The notes: generated from the letters alone by a model not told the origin. A stretch of 64,000 bases of DNA from CAWDDA01 sp963813345 (GCA_963813345.1 CAWEYR010000024.1:186001-250000), one strand, 5' to 3'. Shown: positions 50,087-61,517, counted from the stretch's first letter. Translations and numbers: made by a program.

Positions 50087-50935
50087 TCAGTCTTGTAACT
50101 TGATTGCAGGTGGATTCGAGAAATCTCGCTCACGCTGATGCTGCCGGATGGCAGTCACTCGCTTTGTGATGTAGTCACGTGTTTTTGTATCCGTTTCTGT
50201 CTGTTCGAGCACCTTCACCGCAAGATCATACTCGAAAGTGCGCTCGAGGCAATCCGCCATTCCGAATCTCGCCTGCCTTCGCGTTTCGGCAACGGCAGTT
50301 TTTTCAGCTATTGTTTGATAGGCAATCAATGCATCTCCAAACTCATCTCTTAAGAAATGAATGCCTCCTATCCTCAACCACGCCCGCTCAGCAAGGTCAT
50401 CATAGCCGCTGCTGGCAACTACCTTTTCGTACTCAGCAAGAGCCTGACCAAGGTCATTCAGGTCGTAGTAGAGGTCTGCGATACTGAGTCTGGTTCGCCT
50501 GCTGTTGCCCCCTGCGCGCTCCCGATTGGCAAGCTCTTCATACTCACTGATCGCTTCCTTGAGCTTTCCGAGAGCAACGTAGCACTCAGCTATTCTCTCT
50601 CTCGAATCGTTTACTTCCTTCGAGCCAGGTGCGTCCTCTACGATGGCAATGTAGTGCTGGATCGCGCGGTCATACTGCTTCAGGTTATAGAAGTAGATAT
50701 TCGCAAGGCGAAATCGCACTGAAACAACTGCCGCATCTCTTGAGCTCTCGCTCCAACGATCCTTGATGAACTGCTCGTATATGTTGGCGGCCTGGACATA
50801 GTCACCCTGGTCCCAGGCTAGTTGAGCCTTCTCAAGGGGTCCGCTGCGTACTGCACAGCCAGTTCCCGAAAGCCCTATAACAACTGCGATTGTCAGCGCA
50901 ATCGGCAGCACCAGAGCCAATCTTCGTCCCATCAC
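50087..50935 (-). CDS. TPR lipoprotein (BamD/YbgF-like)
   Basis: About 281 residues with a lipoprotein signal (LALVLPIALTIAVVIGLSGTGC). Five to six TPR units: KAQLAWDQGDYVQAANIYEQFIKD, RLANIYFYNLKQYDRAIQHYIAIVEDAPG, RIAECYVALGKLKEAISEYEELA, SIADLYYDLNDLGQALAEYEKVVA, RIGGIHFLRDEFGDALIAYQTIAE. Such solenoids act in envelope assembly, but no outer-membrane assembly gene is adjacent. The start is the GTG at 50935 or the ATG right after it, two bases after the upstream stop. Confidence 0.82.
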   Translation of the reverse strand: MMGRRLALVLPIALTIAVVIGLSGTGCAVRSGPLEKAQLAWDQGDYVQAANIYEQFIKDRWSESSRDAAVVSVRFRLANIYFYNLKQYDRAIQHYIAIVEDAPGSKEVNDSRERIAECYVALGKLKEAISEYEELANRERAGGNSRRTRLSIADLYYDLNDLGQALAEYEKVVASSGYDDLAERAWLRIGGIHFLRDEFGDALIAYQTIAEKTAVAETRRQARFGMADCLERTFEYDLAVKVLEQTETDTKTRDYITKRVTAIRQHQRERDFSNPPAIKLQD

Positions 50936-50936
50936 G

Positions 50937-51224
50937 CTAAGCCCGCAACTTGACTGACTTCAGGCACTCCGTCGAGCAGAACACACTCGCCCGATCACGA
51001 ATCTTCAGAGTCAGCGCATCGCGAGATGAGACAAATGCCCCGCATCGCTCGCATCTCACCATTTCTGCGCTGACATCAGGAGTGCCTCGAACCTGTCCAC
51101 GAAGATTGCGAAGGTCCTTAATGGTTCCTCGAACATGAAAGCTCAAACGCGCGATCGCTTTCAGCACGAAGACGATGAAGCTGAAGATGAGCAGGGCAAC
51201 AACCAGTTTGAGGATTAAGCTCAA
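50937..51224 (-). CDS. Small membrane protein with C-terminal Cys4 zinc motif (PP0621-like)
   Basis: 95 residues: N-terminal membrane helix (LILKLVVALLIFSFIVFVLKAI) and MVRCERCGAFVSSRDALTLKIRDRASVFCSTECLKSVKL, a CxxC...CxxxC zinc site close to the PP0621/MYND-like family. The start appears to be TTG at 51224, overlapping the stop of the upstream TPR gene (TTGA), so translation is coupled. Function unknown. Confidence 0.72.
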   Translation of the reverse strand: MSLILKLVVALLIFSFIVFVLKAIARLSFHVRGTIKDLRNLRGQVRGTPDVSAEMVRCERCGAFVSSRDALTLKIRDRASVFCSTECLKSVKLRA

Positions 51225-51861
51225 GGCTGCCCTCTTTTGGGCTCTTCGGGCCCATGTTCGAGAACTGTCTTGCCCTTAACCTGTGGCTTGCTCGAACCAT
51301 CAGACTCGAGTACCTGCCTCACCTGTGCGAGAGCCCGGGTCGCCTGGCCGAAGTCGTTCAAGCTCATTCAACAGCCGTCCGGCTTCATCGAGGTTTTGGC
51401 GAGTTTCAACCAGCGATGCCATCAGATAGAAAGTAGCGATGGGCAGGCCGGGTTGTGCCTTTAGAGCCTGCCGCGTGTACTTGATAGACTCGTCAAAATT
51501 TCGCTGGAGGTAATATACTTCGCCAAGCGCCGCAAGCGTCGTGGCATCGTTTGGTTTTATCGTAAGGGCGCGGTTGAGATACTCGAGTGCTCCATCCGAT
51601 CGGCGAATCTCGATGAAATGTTCTGCGGCTCGCATCTGCGGCATCGTAATCCTGAGGATTGGCGCGAGCTTTTTCGATGGCAGCCTGCACCTCATTCATC
51701 CCGGGGCCTGACTGCGCTCCTGTCGCTCACCGCTTGTGCTGTCGCGCGATCTCGATTTGCCTTGAGCTCACCGCGATAGTTTGTGTTGGCGAACTTAAAC
51801 CCGAGAACAGCCCGATCGCAAGACCAATAACAGCGATTGTAAGATTCTTTTTATGTCTCAT
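51221..51861 (-). CDS. Membrane-anchored TPR protein (several frameshifts)
   Basis: About 212 residues after repair: MRHKKNLTIAVIGLAIGLFSGF membrane anchor, a linker, MNEVQAAIEKARANPQDYDA, then TPR units (AEHFIEIRRSDGALEYLNRALTIKPNDATTLAALGEVYYLQRNFDESIKYTRQALKAQPG, LMASLVETRQNLDEAGRLLNELERLRPGDPALAQVRQVLES) and a charged tail ending EEPKRGQP. Breaks occur in the linker (51700-51830), near 51650, and in the GGG near 51335. The last one hides the true stop at 51221-51223, which overlaps the next start. It belongs to a three-gene group with the zinc-motif protein and TPR lipoprotein. Confidence 0.68.
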
Positions 51862-51876
51862 TAGGAATGGCAATGT

Positions 51877-51914
51877 GTACCGCCTTCAGGCGGAATCTTC
51901 CGATAAGGCGGTAC
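51877..51914. repeat. Module D inverted repeat between rnpB and TPR gene
   Basis: GTACCGCCTT and AAGGCGGTAC form a stem, with AGGCGGAATCTT inside and CAACGTAC following, matching the arms at 1504. One arm is shortened. It lies 14 bases from the 3' end of rnpB and could serve as its terminator. Confidence 0.8.
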
Positions 51915-51927
51915 AACGTACGTTATC

Positions 51928-52327
<400 letters not shown>

Positions 52328-52440
52328 GAATCGCAGGTTCGAGTATAACATGTGGCGAGTCGGTATCACCGGGCGCCCCAAGCGTCAATTGACTCCCATT
52401 GCACCATTTACTTATAGTGACGCGTCCCCTGCTTCAAAAA

Positions 52441-52701
52441 ATGGAGAATCCTCAGGCAAGTTCGGCTCATCAAGAGGAGTCGGCATCGAACTCTGCTCCG
52501 GAATGTTGTAACTCTGGCTGCAGATTCTGTGTGCTTGACTATCCCGAGCTCTTCGCACCGCCGGCTTCCGCGCCAGCCGATGTCGCTTTCGAACCGTCGA
52601 ACACATGCCCGACGGACTTGTCTCATGACGCGGAGATGGCACAAGCACTCGAACGAGCCGAAAAGATTCTCGCTTATCTCGATTCCGAAGGAGAACCGTG
52701 A
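52441..52701 (+). CDS. Small Cys-rich protein (oxidoreductase-like domain)
   Basis: 86 residues: MENPQASSAHQEE leader, then ECCNSGCRFCVLDYPELF, which resembles the CCGSGCxxCVxDxY motif of the oxidoreductase-like N-terminal domain (PF09791). A helical C-terminus follows (DAEMAQALERAEKILAYLD). The TGA stop is followed two bases later by the start of the OPT transporter, so they are probably one operon. Function unknown; the Cys cluster may bind a metal. Confidence 0.65.
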   Translation: MENPQASSAHQEESASNSAPECCNSGCRFCVLDYPELFAPPASAPADVAFEPSNTCPTDLSHDAEMAQALERAEKILAYLDSEGEP

Positions 52702-52702
52702 A

Positions 52703-55033
52703 ATGGCCGTTGATTCCAAGGGCTTTACCCACGCCTTACGTCGCCCCGACCTCGACTGTAGCTGAGTTCACTCCGCGTGCTGTGATTCTCGGAGTTCTTT
52801 TCGGCCTGGTCTTCGGCGCGTCGACTGTCTACCTCGGTCTTAAGGTGGGACTGACAGTCAGTGCTTCAATTCCGATTGCCGTGCTGGCAATCACAATCCT
52901 CAAAGCCTTCGGTAAAGCTTCCATACTCGAGAACAATATTGTTCAGACAACCGGATCAGCGGCTGAATCGATCGCGGCTGGAATCGTGTTTACGATACCG
53001 GCGCTGCTCATCCTTGGTCTTGATCTCGATATTACGAGAACATCGATGATCGCGGCAGCGGGAGGTCTGCTCGGCGTTCTCCTGATGATTCCGTTGCGGA
53101 GGTCTCTGATAGTCAAGGAGCACGCGAACCTTCCCTACCCTGAAGGCACTGCGTGCGCCGAAGTGCTCATCGTCGGTGAGAAGGGTGGAAGCGATGCGCG
53201 AATGGTGTTTTTAGGCTTTGGCGTCGCGCTTGTCTACAAGTTCCTGATGTCGGGTTTCAAGTTCTGGAAAGAGATACCCGCAAAAGTTCTTACCTGGTAC
53301 CAGGGCGCACGCGTGGCGGCTGAGATATCGCCCGAACTGCTCGGTGTTGGATACATAATTGGCCCCCGCGTCGCCTCCTATATGTTTGGCGGCGGTGTAA
53401 TCGCCGCGCTCGTGCTGACACCGCTAATCAAATTCTTCGGAGCCGGACTTCAGACCAATATCTTCCCTGCACAGCCGGGAGAACTGATCGCAAACATGAG
53501 CGCGAGTGTCGTCTTCGACCGCTATGTTCGCTACATCGCGGCGGGTGCCGTCGCTGCCGGCGGGGTTATCAGCCTCGTGCGATCTCTTCCAACGATTCTT
53601 CAGGCGTTCCGCGCCGGCGTAAAGGATTTCACCGGTGGTCAGCGAGGTGACGGCGTGCCACGAACCGAGCGTGATATTCCAATTGGTTATGCCGCCGGTG
53701 GTGTGGTCCTTCTGCTGATTGCGATCACCGTGATACCTCAATACGAGATCGACTGGTTATCGGCACTTCTTATCCTTGTCTTCGGATTCTTCTTTGTCAC
53801 TGTTTCATCTCGCATCTGCGGTCAGATCGGGTCGACATCGAATCCGATTTCGGGCATGACCATAGCGACCCTGCTTTTTACATCGCTCTTTTTCCTTTTG
53901 CTCGGACGAATGGGAGCCGGTGAGCGAGTAATCGCGTTGACCGTTGGCGCCATCGTTTGCGTAGCAGCGGCCAACGCCGGAAATACGTCTCAGGACCTGA
54001 AAACAGGCTTTCTTGTTGGTGCCACTCCCGGAAAGCAGCAGATAGCTCTGCTCATTGGAGCATTGACGTCAGCACTTGTCATCGGTTGGACACTCGATTT
54101 TCTGAACAAATCGGCAATAAACCTGCTTCCGGTGAACTATCCCAGCCTACTTCGTTCCTGCCAACGAGATCGGACCGCGCTGGACTGACAACCCCCAGAC
54201 TACTGACGGAAACGTCTATCAGGTCGCGCAGTTCCCCGTCGAAGTAGACGCTGGGGATGGCCGAACACGAATTCCGGCGGGCAAGTATCTGGTCGGCGAT
54301 GACGCCCAACTGCACTACCTTGTCAATCCGGGTGTCGGTGGAATACGACAAGGAATGACCGCGACTATTCCACAGGAGCTTCAGGGTCGCACGTTTCCTG
54401 GAAGGTGCCGGCGTTACCAAAGCCGGACCCGCACGGGGATTGGACGATCAGATGTATGAGAGAGTCGTCGTCCGCGAAGGATCACGCGAGTTCACGTTGC
54501 TCGTCGATACCGCTGGCAATCCCAAGTTCAGCATCGAAGAGTACACCGGAAAGCTCGACGCTCCGAAGGCTGCGCTTATGGGAGTGCTCGTTGATGGCGT
54601 GCTGACCCAGCGGCTACCGTGGGCGTTGATACTCATCGGTGTCTTGATATCAGTCGTGCTCGAAATTGTGGGTGTGCAGGCACTGCCCGTGGCAGTCGGC
54701 ATTTACCTGCCTATCTCAACTTCTGCAACGATCTGTGCGGGAGGGTTGGTGCGCGCACTCGTTCGGCGACTGAGTAAAGGAAAGGGCGAAGAAAGTCTCG
54801 TCGAGGAAGAGACCGGCCGCGGCGTCCTTCTCAGTTCAGGTCTGATTGCAGGAGGCGCTATCGGCGGGCTGCTGGTTGCAGCCGGAAGGGTCGGATTAGG
54901 AGGCGAAGAGGCACTGGGAATTGGTGGGCACGGATGGATAGCGTCTGGTGAGTGGGCGAACGTGCTCGGCTTGTTGATATTCGCCGGGCTCGTCTTTTTC
55001 CTCTTCTGGATAGCAAGAAAACACACTGTCTAG
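52703..55033 (+). CDS. OPT-family oligopeptide transporter (several frameshifts)
   Basis: About 776 residues. The start ATG at 52703 follows AAGGAG by 9 bases and reads MAVDSKGFT. One C fewer in 52728-52730 joins it to PYVAPTSTVAEFTPRAVILGVLFGLVFG. Membrane helices and family landmarks: NNIVQTTGSAAESIAAGIVFTIPAL, NLPYPEGTACAEVLIVGEKGG, SSRICGQIGSTSNPISGMTIATLL, AANAGNTSQDLKTGFLVGATP. A soluble loop (GPRWTDNPQTTDGNVYQVA...IPAGKYLVGDDAQLHYLVNPGVGG) lies in a second frame, and the C-terminal part in 54420-55033 (VGVQALPVAVGIYLPISTSATICAGGLVR). Breaks also near 54160 and 54400. It imports peptides or metal chelates by proton coupling. Confidence 0.88.
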
Positions 55034-55041
55034 AGAAGGCT

Positions 55042-55169
55042 GGGAGAACTCACGCGTAGAGAACGCACAGAGCGCACAGAAGACGCAGAGAAGAGACGGA
55101 AGATGTAGTCAATGCTCGACCTCTGCGTCTTCTCTGCGCTCTCTGTGTGTTCTGCGGTGAGCTCCTCCC
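55042..55169. repeat. Imperfect long inverted repeat (ACTCACGCGTAGAGAACGC)
   Basis: Left arm GGGAGAACTCACGCGTAGAG, AACGCACAGAGCGCACAG and AAGACGCAGAGA; right arm CTCTGCGTCTTCTCTGCGC, TCTCTGTGTGTTCTGCGG and TGAGCTCCTCCC. The ACTCACGCG edge recalls module B, but the body differs. It lies between the convergent OPT and LOG genes. Confidence 0.82.
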
Positions 55170-55174
55170 CGTCT

Positions 55175-55774
55175 CTAGCTCTTAACGAGATCGATCCACT
55201 TGGTCAGGCCTTCGATTGGCTGGAATGTTTCCATGAGGTCCAGGAGTTCTTCCGGATTCTCTGAAACCAGAATCAAGTCGCGATATTGCGGGCGAATAAA
55301 CTCCTCTTCGATTCCACGCTCAACCATTTCAAGCATCGGATCGAAATAGCCAGCCACATTCAGTATTCCGATCGGTTTCTGATGTATTCCCAACTGCGCC
55401 CAGGTTATCACCTCGAAAAGCTCCTCAAAGGTGCCGAAACCTCCGGGTAGCGCGATAAAACCATCCGAGAGTTCAGTCATCAGAGACTTCCGTTCGTGCA
55501 TGCTCCGAACCACACGCAGCTCGGTCAGATAGTGATGCGCAACCTCGCGTGACGCGATTGCCTGGGGAATGATCCCGATGACTTCCCTTCCAAGCCTCAG
55601 CATCTCATCGGCAATTACACCCATCAAACCGACGCTCCCGCCACCATAGGTAAGATCGATAGCTCGCGCGGCCAATGATCGCGCCATCGCGACTGCAGCA
55701 TCCTCGTACTGCTTCCTCAATCCGACTGAGGAGCCGCAGAAAACACAAATCCGTTCAAAAGATCTTTTTTCCAT
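55175..55774 (-). CDS. LOG family protein (TIGR00730)
   Basis: 199 residues: ICVFCGSSVGLRKQYEDAA, GGGSVGLMGVIADEML, EVIGIIPQ, the MHERKSLM motif and the PGGFGTFEELFEVITWAQLG active-site motif (PGGxGTxxE). These proteins cleave nucleoside 5'-monophosphates at the N-glycosidic bond (cytokinin-activating LOG activity) and were long misnamed lysine decarboxylases. The start MEKRSFERICVF at 55774 overlaps the end of the carotenoid-related gene. Confidence 0.93.
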   Translation of the reverse strand: MEKRSFERICVFCGSSVGLRKQYEDAAVAMARSLAARAIDLTYGGGSVGLMGVIADEMLRLGREVIGIIPQAIASREVAHHYLTELRVVRSMHERKSLMTELSDGFIALPGGFGTFEELFEVITWAQLGIHQKPIGILNVAGYFDPMLEMVERGIEEEFIRPQYRDLILVSENPEELLDLMETFQPIEGLTKWIDLVKS

Positions 55775-56533
55775 TGTTCGTATTGTTAAACGCCGGCGAG
55801 GTCGATGCAAACCGCCTTACCAGCCAGAACCCGATGACGCCGGTAAGTGCCAGTCCGGCAACGCCAAGCATTGTCTCCCCAATCCAGAAGGTCATTGCCA
55901 GATTGAAGGCGAGAATACCGAAGTAAAGGATGGGCGGACCAAATCTTTCAATGGCTGAGAAAGGGCCGGCACAGCCTCGCCGGCAATCAATCTTTCAAGA
56001 ACGAGGTAAGTTCGAATGATTACAAAACAGACAATGAACCACCCGACGAAGTTCGCGATTGGAACTCCAAAATAGAAGCCACCATCCGGGTAATGATAAA
56101 GCTTGCCAAGAAACCAGCGGTCACCTCTGAGCGCAACCGGGTCGATAACGACGTCGAGCAAGGTCATAAGACTCGATGCCAGGATCGACGTTCGAATCGA
56201 GCTTCTTTGCCCGCGTGCAACGTTTGCCACCTCCCAGCTCACATACGACAGGAACGTGAACGAAAGTGAGTCCATGAAAGGAACTCCCGCAATCCACAAC
56301 TCGCGATCTCGAGTCGTGTCGATGTAGCGATACAAACCGAACGGAATGCCGGTTCCAGCAACAGCCGAACTCCATTCGCTGATAAACGCAATTGCGAAAG
56401 CGGTGACTGTGAAAAGCACGGTCCGCAGGAAACCGATTCGGGTTAATGCAAGAGCAAAGTAGCAGGCAAAAAAGACAAAAACATAAGGACGCAGGGCGAT
56501 TGTCGAAACCAGGAGCTCAATCGCGTGCTGCAT
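55755..56533 (-). CDS. Carotenoid biosynthesis-type membrane protein (PF04240, one frameshift)
   Basis: About 259 residues and seven to eight membrane helices: YVFVFFACYFALALTRIGFLRTVLF, FISEWSSAVAGTGIPFGLYRYIDTT, WIAGVPFMDSLSFTFLSYVSWEVA, and SSLMTLLDVVIDPVALRGDRWFLGKLYHYPDGGFYFGVPIANFVGWFIV. The frame changes near 55955: the end reads SAIERFGPPILYFGILAFNLAMTFWIGETMLG, then GLALTGVIGFWLVRRF, and stops at 55755-55757 inside the LOG gene. Homologues (CruF-like) hydrate carotenoid ends; no other carotenoid gene is here, so the role is tentative. Confidence 0.82.
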
Positions 56534-56546
56534 ATCTCAGGAGGAT

Positions 56547-57318
56547 TTACTTGGGAGGCATTCTCAACGCGCCATCTATTCGGATGACTTCGCCGTTGAG
56601 CATTTCGTTTTCGATAATGTGTTTGGCAAGAGCGGCGTACTCATCCGGCTTACCGAGCCTTGCAGGAAATGGAACCTGCTCGCCAAGCGCGAGCCGCACA
56701 GGTTCAGGCAACGATCCGAGAAGCGGTGTTTCGAAGATGCCGGGAGCTATCGTCACGACTCGAATTCCCGATCGCGCAAGGTCGCGCGCAATGGGCAGAG
56801 TCATACCAACAATTCCGCCCTTCGAAGCCGAATAGGCGGCCTGTCCGATCTGACCATCGAACGCGGCAATCGATGCAGTGTTGATAATTACTCCGCGCAG
56901 TCCACACGATCCTGGCTCTTGGAGCTGTCATGGCCGCGGCCGCCAGCCTGATAACATTGAATGTCCCGATCAGATTGACTGTGATCACCCGCGTGAAGGA
57001 CTCGAGTGAGTGAGGACCATCCTTGCCGACCGTCCTTTGGGCAAGCCCGATTCCTGCACAATTGATCGCTCCATCCAGCCTCCCGAATTCGCGGACAGCG
57101 AGGTTGACAGCTGCCTTGACGCTTGCTTCGTCAGTGACGTCTGTTTGCACGAAGCGCGCTGACTTGTTTCCGAGACGGCTCGCGAGCGACTCACCAAGCT
57201 CCGCGTTGATATCAGCTATCACAACCGTTGCGCCGGATTCGACCAGAAGCTTAGCCGTCGCGCCGCCAAGCCCTGAGCTGCCACCGGTAACAATGAAGAC
57301 GCTGTCCGAAACTATCAT
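56547..57318 (-). CDS. Short-chain dehydrogenase, 3-hydroxyacyl-CoA type (frameshift)
   Basis: Fragments 57318-56900 and 56910-56547 make one SDR of about 256 residues. FIVTGGSSGLGGATAKLLVESG (cofactor loop), VIADIN (NAD preference by the Asp), NCAGIG, catalytic SIAAFDG / YSASKGG, and the tail GIFETPLLGSLPEPVRLALGEQVPFPARLGKPDEYAALAKHII with GEVIRIDGALRM. This tail is typical of HSD17B10-like 3-hydroxyacyl-CoA dehydrogenases in beta-oxidation. A shift near 56915 links AAMTAPxP to GVIINTASIAAFDGQIGQAAYSASKGG. Confidence 0.87.
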
Positions 57319-57331
57319 GCACGCTTCTCCA

Positions 57332-58371
57332 TCATATTCGTTTGAGCTTGACTATTCGGCCTGTAGAGAGCCACTCGAGGACGTACAGATTGCCGTCAGC
57401 ATCCCAACGCGGGCAATGCGGCGAGATGAACTGTCCATCAACCCATTTGTCAGGAAGGACCGGATTCTTGCCGCGCAGCTCGGGATTCTGATTGTCCCCA
57501 GAGTGCGCCACAATGCGATTCTGACCATCAATGATCGTGATCCGCCCTTCGAGATCGGCGATCACGATATCTGATCCACGTTGATGAAAATTACTCGGCC
57601 GCCGAAGGTCCTTATCGAGCATGCCGACAGGCTTCCCATCGAGGCTGAACCACTGCAGGCGTTGATTTGCCCGATCCGCAACCAGGATTCGCGGAGTCTT
57701 TTCGCGTGTGTCACACCAGATGCCGTGTGGTTGTTTGAGCTTCCCCGGCTCCGACCCCGCCGGGCCTCCCCACGACCGCACATATTCACCCTTTGCTGTG
57801 TAGTGATGGACCCATGACTTGCCATAGCCGTCGGTGACATAGAGATCGCCGTTCGGTGCCACAGCAATGCCCGTCGGACGGAACTCGTTGGCATTCTGAT
57901 AGGCAGCAGACTCCTTCGGGTAGTCCTTCGCCCAGAGTTCACGTCCATCCAAAGTAAACTTGGCCCACTGATGTCTCGAATGATGGGTGATAAAGATGAA
58001 CTCCTCGCGGCCTTCACGGCCGATCGCCATGCCGTGAGACCCACCCTTCCATTCCTTTCCCCACGCGCTCAGGAACTTTCCATTACCGTCGAACACGATG
58101 ACAGCGTTCTCGGTGTCGGTGTTCATGTATACGCGCCCGCGCGAATCCAGAAGCACTGCCCCGTGTGTGTTTCCGAAAGTCATGCCGCTCGGGAGTTTTG
58201 CCCAACCCGGAATCCATTCGTATCGATGGCGCCCCTCGCCGAGGATGACTTTGGGTCGTCAGGGCTACGCGCAACCGAACGGTTGCGCAAAGTCATGAGT
58301 GACGGAATTGCGATTGCGGCGGAGCCAAGGAATGAGCGTCGCGAAGAACTGAAGTCTCTTTTGTCAGTCAT
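57332..58371 (-). CDS. Tat-exported NHL-repeat protein (one frameshift)
   Basis: About 346 residues. Tat signal SSSRRSFLGSAAIAIPSL. Then, after a shift near 58240 (one base missing in CCAAAG), VILGEGRHRYEWIPGWAKLPSGMTFGNTHGAVLLDSRGRVYMNTD opens a six-bladed NHL beta-propeller (FRPTGIAVAPNGDLYVTDGYG, KLKQPHGIWCD, RRPSNFHQRGSDIVIADLEGRITIID, HCPRWDADGNLYVLEWLSTGRIVKLKR). It resembles peptidylglycine-monooxygenase-type lyase propellers in outline, but I see no evidence for the activity. It ends 14 bases before the SDR gene start. Confidence 0.8.
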
Positions 58372-58435
58372 ATTATTTCGGAAGCAATTGTCGGAGGACA
58401 ACGGGAGAATTCCGCCGTGGCGGAAGTAATCAACT

Positions 58436-61071
58436 TCAATTGGGAGTGTCAATTCTGAGTGTGACGAGAATGGAGTCTGACTCTCCTGATTTGCGATGTA
58501 TTACCAGTGTCACGTCCTGCTGCGGGACAATGCCACTTTCAAAGCCGAGGATATCAAAAACTTCACTTCCATCGAGTTCGAGGCTCAGCGCGTTGTCGCC
58601 GTCTTTGAACTGACACGGGAGAACGCCCATGCCCTACCAGATTGCTGCGGTGAATCCTTTCGAAGCTCGTGGCAATCACTGCCCTGACTCCGAGCAGGCT
58701 TGTTCCCTTTGCTGCCCAATCCCTTGAGCTGCCGGTTCCGTACTCAGTGCCGGCGATTACCACCAGTGGTACTCCACGATCCTGGTACTTCATCGCAGCA
58801 TCATAGATGCTCATCAGCTCGCCTTCGGGCTGAAGCTTCGTGACACCGCCCTCGACACCCGGCACCATCAGATTCTTGATGCGAACGTTTGCAAAGGTCC
58901 CTCGGGTCATCACCCGGTCATTACCCCGGCGTGAGCCATAGCTGTTGAAGTCGGCAACGGAGACATTGCGCTCCTGCAAATAGACACCTGCAGGTGACGT
59001 AGACTTGATTGATCCTGCAGGACTGATGTGATCTGTTGTCACCGAATCTCCGAGAATCGCCAGTGGTCGAGCGCCCGCAATTGCAGACACGGGCCCCGGC
59101 TCAAGTGTGAAATTCACGAAGAACGGTGGCTCCTGAATGTATGTCGAATCAGGGTTCCAGCGGTAAACCTGCCCCACACTTGCCGGAATCTCGTTCCAGA
59201 GGGGATTCTCCGACGAAAAGTCCGCGTAGAGTCGCTTGTAGGTTTCGGGATCCAATGAGCTCGACATTGCTGCACTGATCTCTTCTACTGTCGGCCAGAT
59301 GTCGCGCAGAAAGACATCAGCTCCGTGTTACCCGTGCCGATAGGTTCAGTAGTCAGATCGATATCGACACGGCCCGCAAGTGCAAAGGCTACGACGAGTG
59401 GAGGGCTCATCAGAAAGTTCGCCTTGATATTCTGATGAACGCGCGCTTCAAAGTTACGGTTGCCGCTCAGCACGCTGGCAGCAATCACGTCATTCTTCGT
59501 GACCACCTCTTCAATCCGCGAATCGAGGGGACCGGAGTTTCCGATACATGTCGTGCAACCATAGCCAACCAGGCTGAACCCCAGGTGGTCGAGATACGAT
59601 TGCAACCCCGTGCGCGTGAGATAGTCTGTAACGACGCGGGAACCCGGCGCGAGTGAAGCTTTGACGTGAGGTTTTACGCTGAGCCCGGCTGCAATTGCCT
59701 TCTTTGCAACCAGGCCGGCTGCAAGCATGACCGTCGGATTCGAGGTGTTTGTACACGATGTGATCGCCGCAATCAGTACATCGCCATGACCAATATCCTT
59801 TGCACCTTTATCACCATTCTTTACCGCGAACCGCTTCGCAAGGTCACTCTTTGATTTGTTGTAGCCATTCTCGAGAATCGGCTTCTGAAGAAGATCAGTG
59901 AAAGTGCTCTTTACATCGCCGAGAACAATTCGATCCTGCGGCCGCTTTGGCCCCGCGACACTTGCGTCAACGGTCGAGAGGATCCAAATCCAGCACCATC
60001 GAATAATCGATCTCGCCATCACCCGGGACTCCGAACATTCCCTGGGCTGTGAAATAGTTTCTCACAGCCTTCACGATCGCCTCACTTCGTCCGGTCGCTT
60101 CAAGATACCGGCAGGTTTCTTCATCTACAGGGAAGAATCCCATCGTAGCTCCATACTCCGGAGCCATATTAGCGATCGTCGCGCGGTCGGTCAGCGAAAG
60201 CGAAACGGCGCCCGCGCCATAGAACTCTACAAACTTGCCTACGACCTTTGCCCTTCGTAAGAGTTCCGTCATTCTCAACACCAGGTCGGTCGCCGTAACG
60301 CCCTCGCGCAGCTAGCCGGTCAGGTGAACGCCGACGACATCCGGCGTCAGGAAGTAGACCGGCTGACCAAGCATTCCGGCCTCAGCCTCAATGCCACCAA
60401 CTCCCCAACCAACAACTCCGAGGCCGTTGATCATCGTCGTATGAGAGTCAGTTCCAACAAGGGTGTCCGGATAGTAGACTCCATCTTTTTCGAGGACTCC
60501 CTTTGCCAGGTATTCGAGATTCACCTGGTGAACGATACCGATGCCCGGTGGGACAACTTTGAACGTTTGAAAAGCCTGCATTCCCCATTTCAGAAACTCA
60601 TAGCGTTCGCGATTTCGCCTGAACTCCATCTCCATGTTCAAGCGCAGAGCATCAGGTGTGCTCCAGTAATCAACCTGGACGGAATGATCGACGACGAGAT
60701 CGACGGGAACGAGCGGCTCGATCATCCCGGCGTCTTTTCCAAGCCGCTCAACGGCGGAACGCATGGCCGCGAGATCAACGAGAAGTGGTACGCCCGTGAA
60801 ATCCTGCAAAACAATTCGAGCAACAACGAATGGAATCTCCTCTTTGCGTTCTCCAATGGCCTTCCAGTTGGCGAGCGCAACTACATCCTCGGGACGAACC
60901 CGCTTTCCGTCGCAATTTCTTAGAACCGACTCAAGGACGATGCGGATGCTTATTGGAAGACGCGAGACTTTGGCAATTCCATTCTTCTCGAGAAGCGGAA
61001 GCGAATAGAATCCAGCCTTTTTTGAGGTTCCGCTGTCAAATCTCTGAAGATACTTCGCGCGGTCAGAGCAT
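58436..61071 (-). CDS. acnA: Aconitate hydratase (multiple frameshifts)
   Basis: At least six frame segments (61050-60810, 60809-60312, 60281-59967, 60022-59285, 59267-58563, 58630-58436) give one aconitase of about 880 residues. Landmarks in order: SLPLLEKNGIAKVSRLPISIRIVLESVLRNCDG, VLQDFTGVPLLVDLAAMR, VGTDSHTTMINGLGVVGWGVGGIEAEAGMLGQP, the iron-sulfur ligands ITSCTNTSNP and GYGCTTCIGNSG, GDSVTTDHISPAGSI, and GTEYGTGSSRDWAAKG, RIHRSNLVGMGVLPCQF, where the substrate-binding loop sits. It interconverts citrate and isocitrate in the TCA cycle. The N-terminal 15 residues and the start are uncertain; I set the limit at the ATG at 61071. Confidence 0.88.
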
Positions 61072-61169
61072 GGATTTCACCCTTGAAAATAATGTGCCGA
61101 TACCAAACACTGAAGTCTAGGCGCGAAGCGCTGAGAGTTCAAGCGTACGTTGCCTTAGGTCATCGAATC

Positions 61170-61517
61170 ATGGCAATACATCGCAAACGAGAAGAAGCCA
61201 GACCCGGTGCACGGCTCGTGCTTGAGTCGTCGGACCCTGTCGAACTCCCGCCCGCTGAGATCAACCTTCAAGGCATCACGCTCGAGCGTGAGAACTTTCG
61301 CGCCAATCTCCCCGAGCTTGTCGAGATACTTCAAAACGGCGTCACTGCACGGCCGGCACCCGTCGTCATGAGCAGCTCCACGTTTCTTATCGATGGAGAA
61401 ACGCGCACCTTCTGGGTACGTGTCTGGCACATGGAAGGCGATCTTACAAAGATCGATCGTCTTCACGTGACAAGCTCTGTTCCAAGAGTTCCCGGCCTCA
61501 AACTGCCCTCCATTTAA
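61170..61517 (+). CDS. Hypothetical protein
   Basis: 115 residues from MAIHRKREEARPGARLVLESSDPVELPP. PAEINLQGITLERENFRANLPELVEILQNGV and STFLIDGETRTFWVRVWHME follow, ending RVPGLKLPSI. No family recognised. Support is the codon pattern (mostly C/G third positions, like neighbours) and position between divergent acnA and the exporter genes. The start is uncertain since the frame is open from 61083 and no clear ribosome site is seen. Confidence 0.5.
   Translation: MAIHRKREEARPGARLVLESSDPVELPPAEINLQGITLERENFRANLPELVEILQNGVTARPAPVVMSSSTFLIDGETRTFWVRVWHMEGDLTKIDRLHVTSSVPRVPGLKLPSI

Noticed and set aside
61155..61466. 103-residue minus-strand frame opposite the hypothetical gene
   Set aside because: Low-complexity match to nothing; the plus-strand frame has the better codon pattern.
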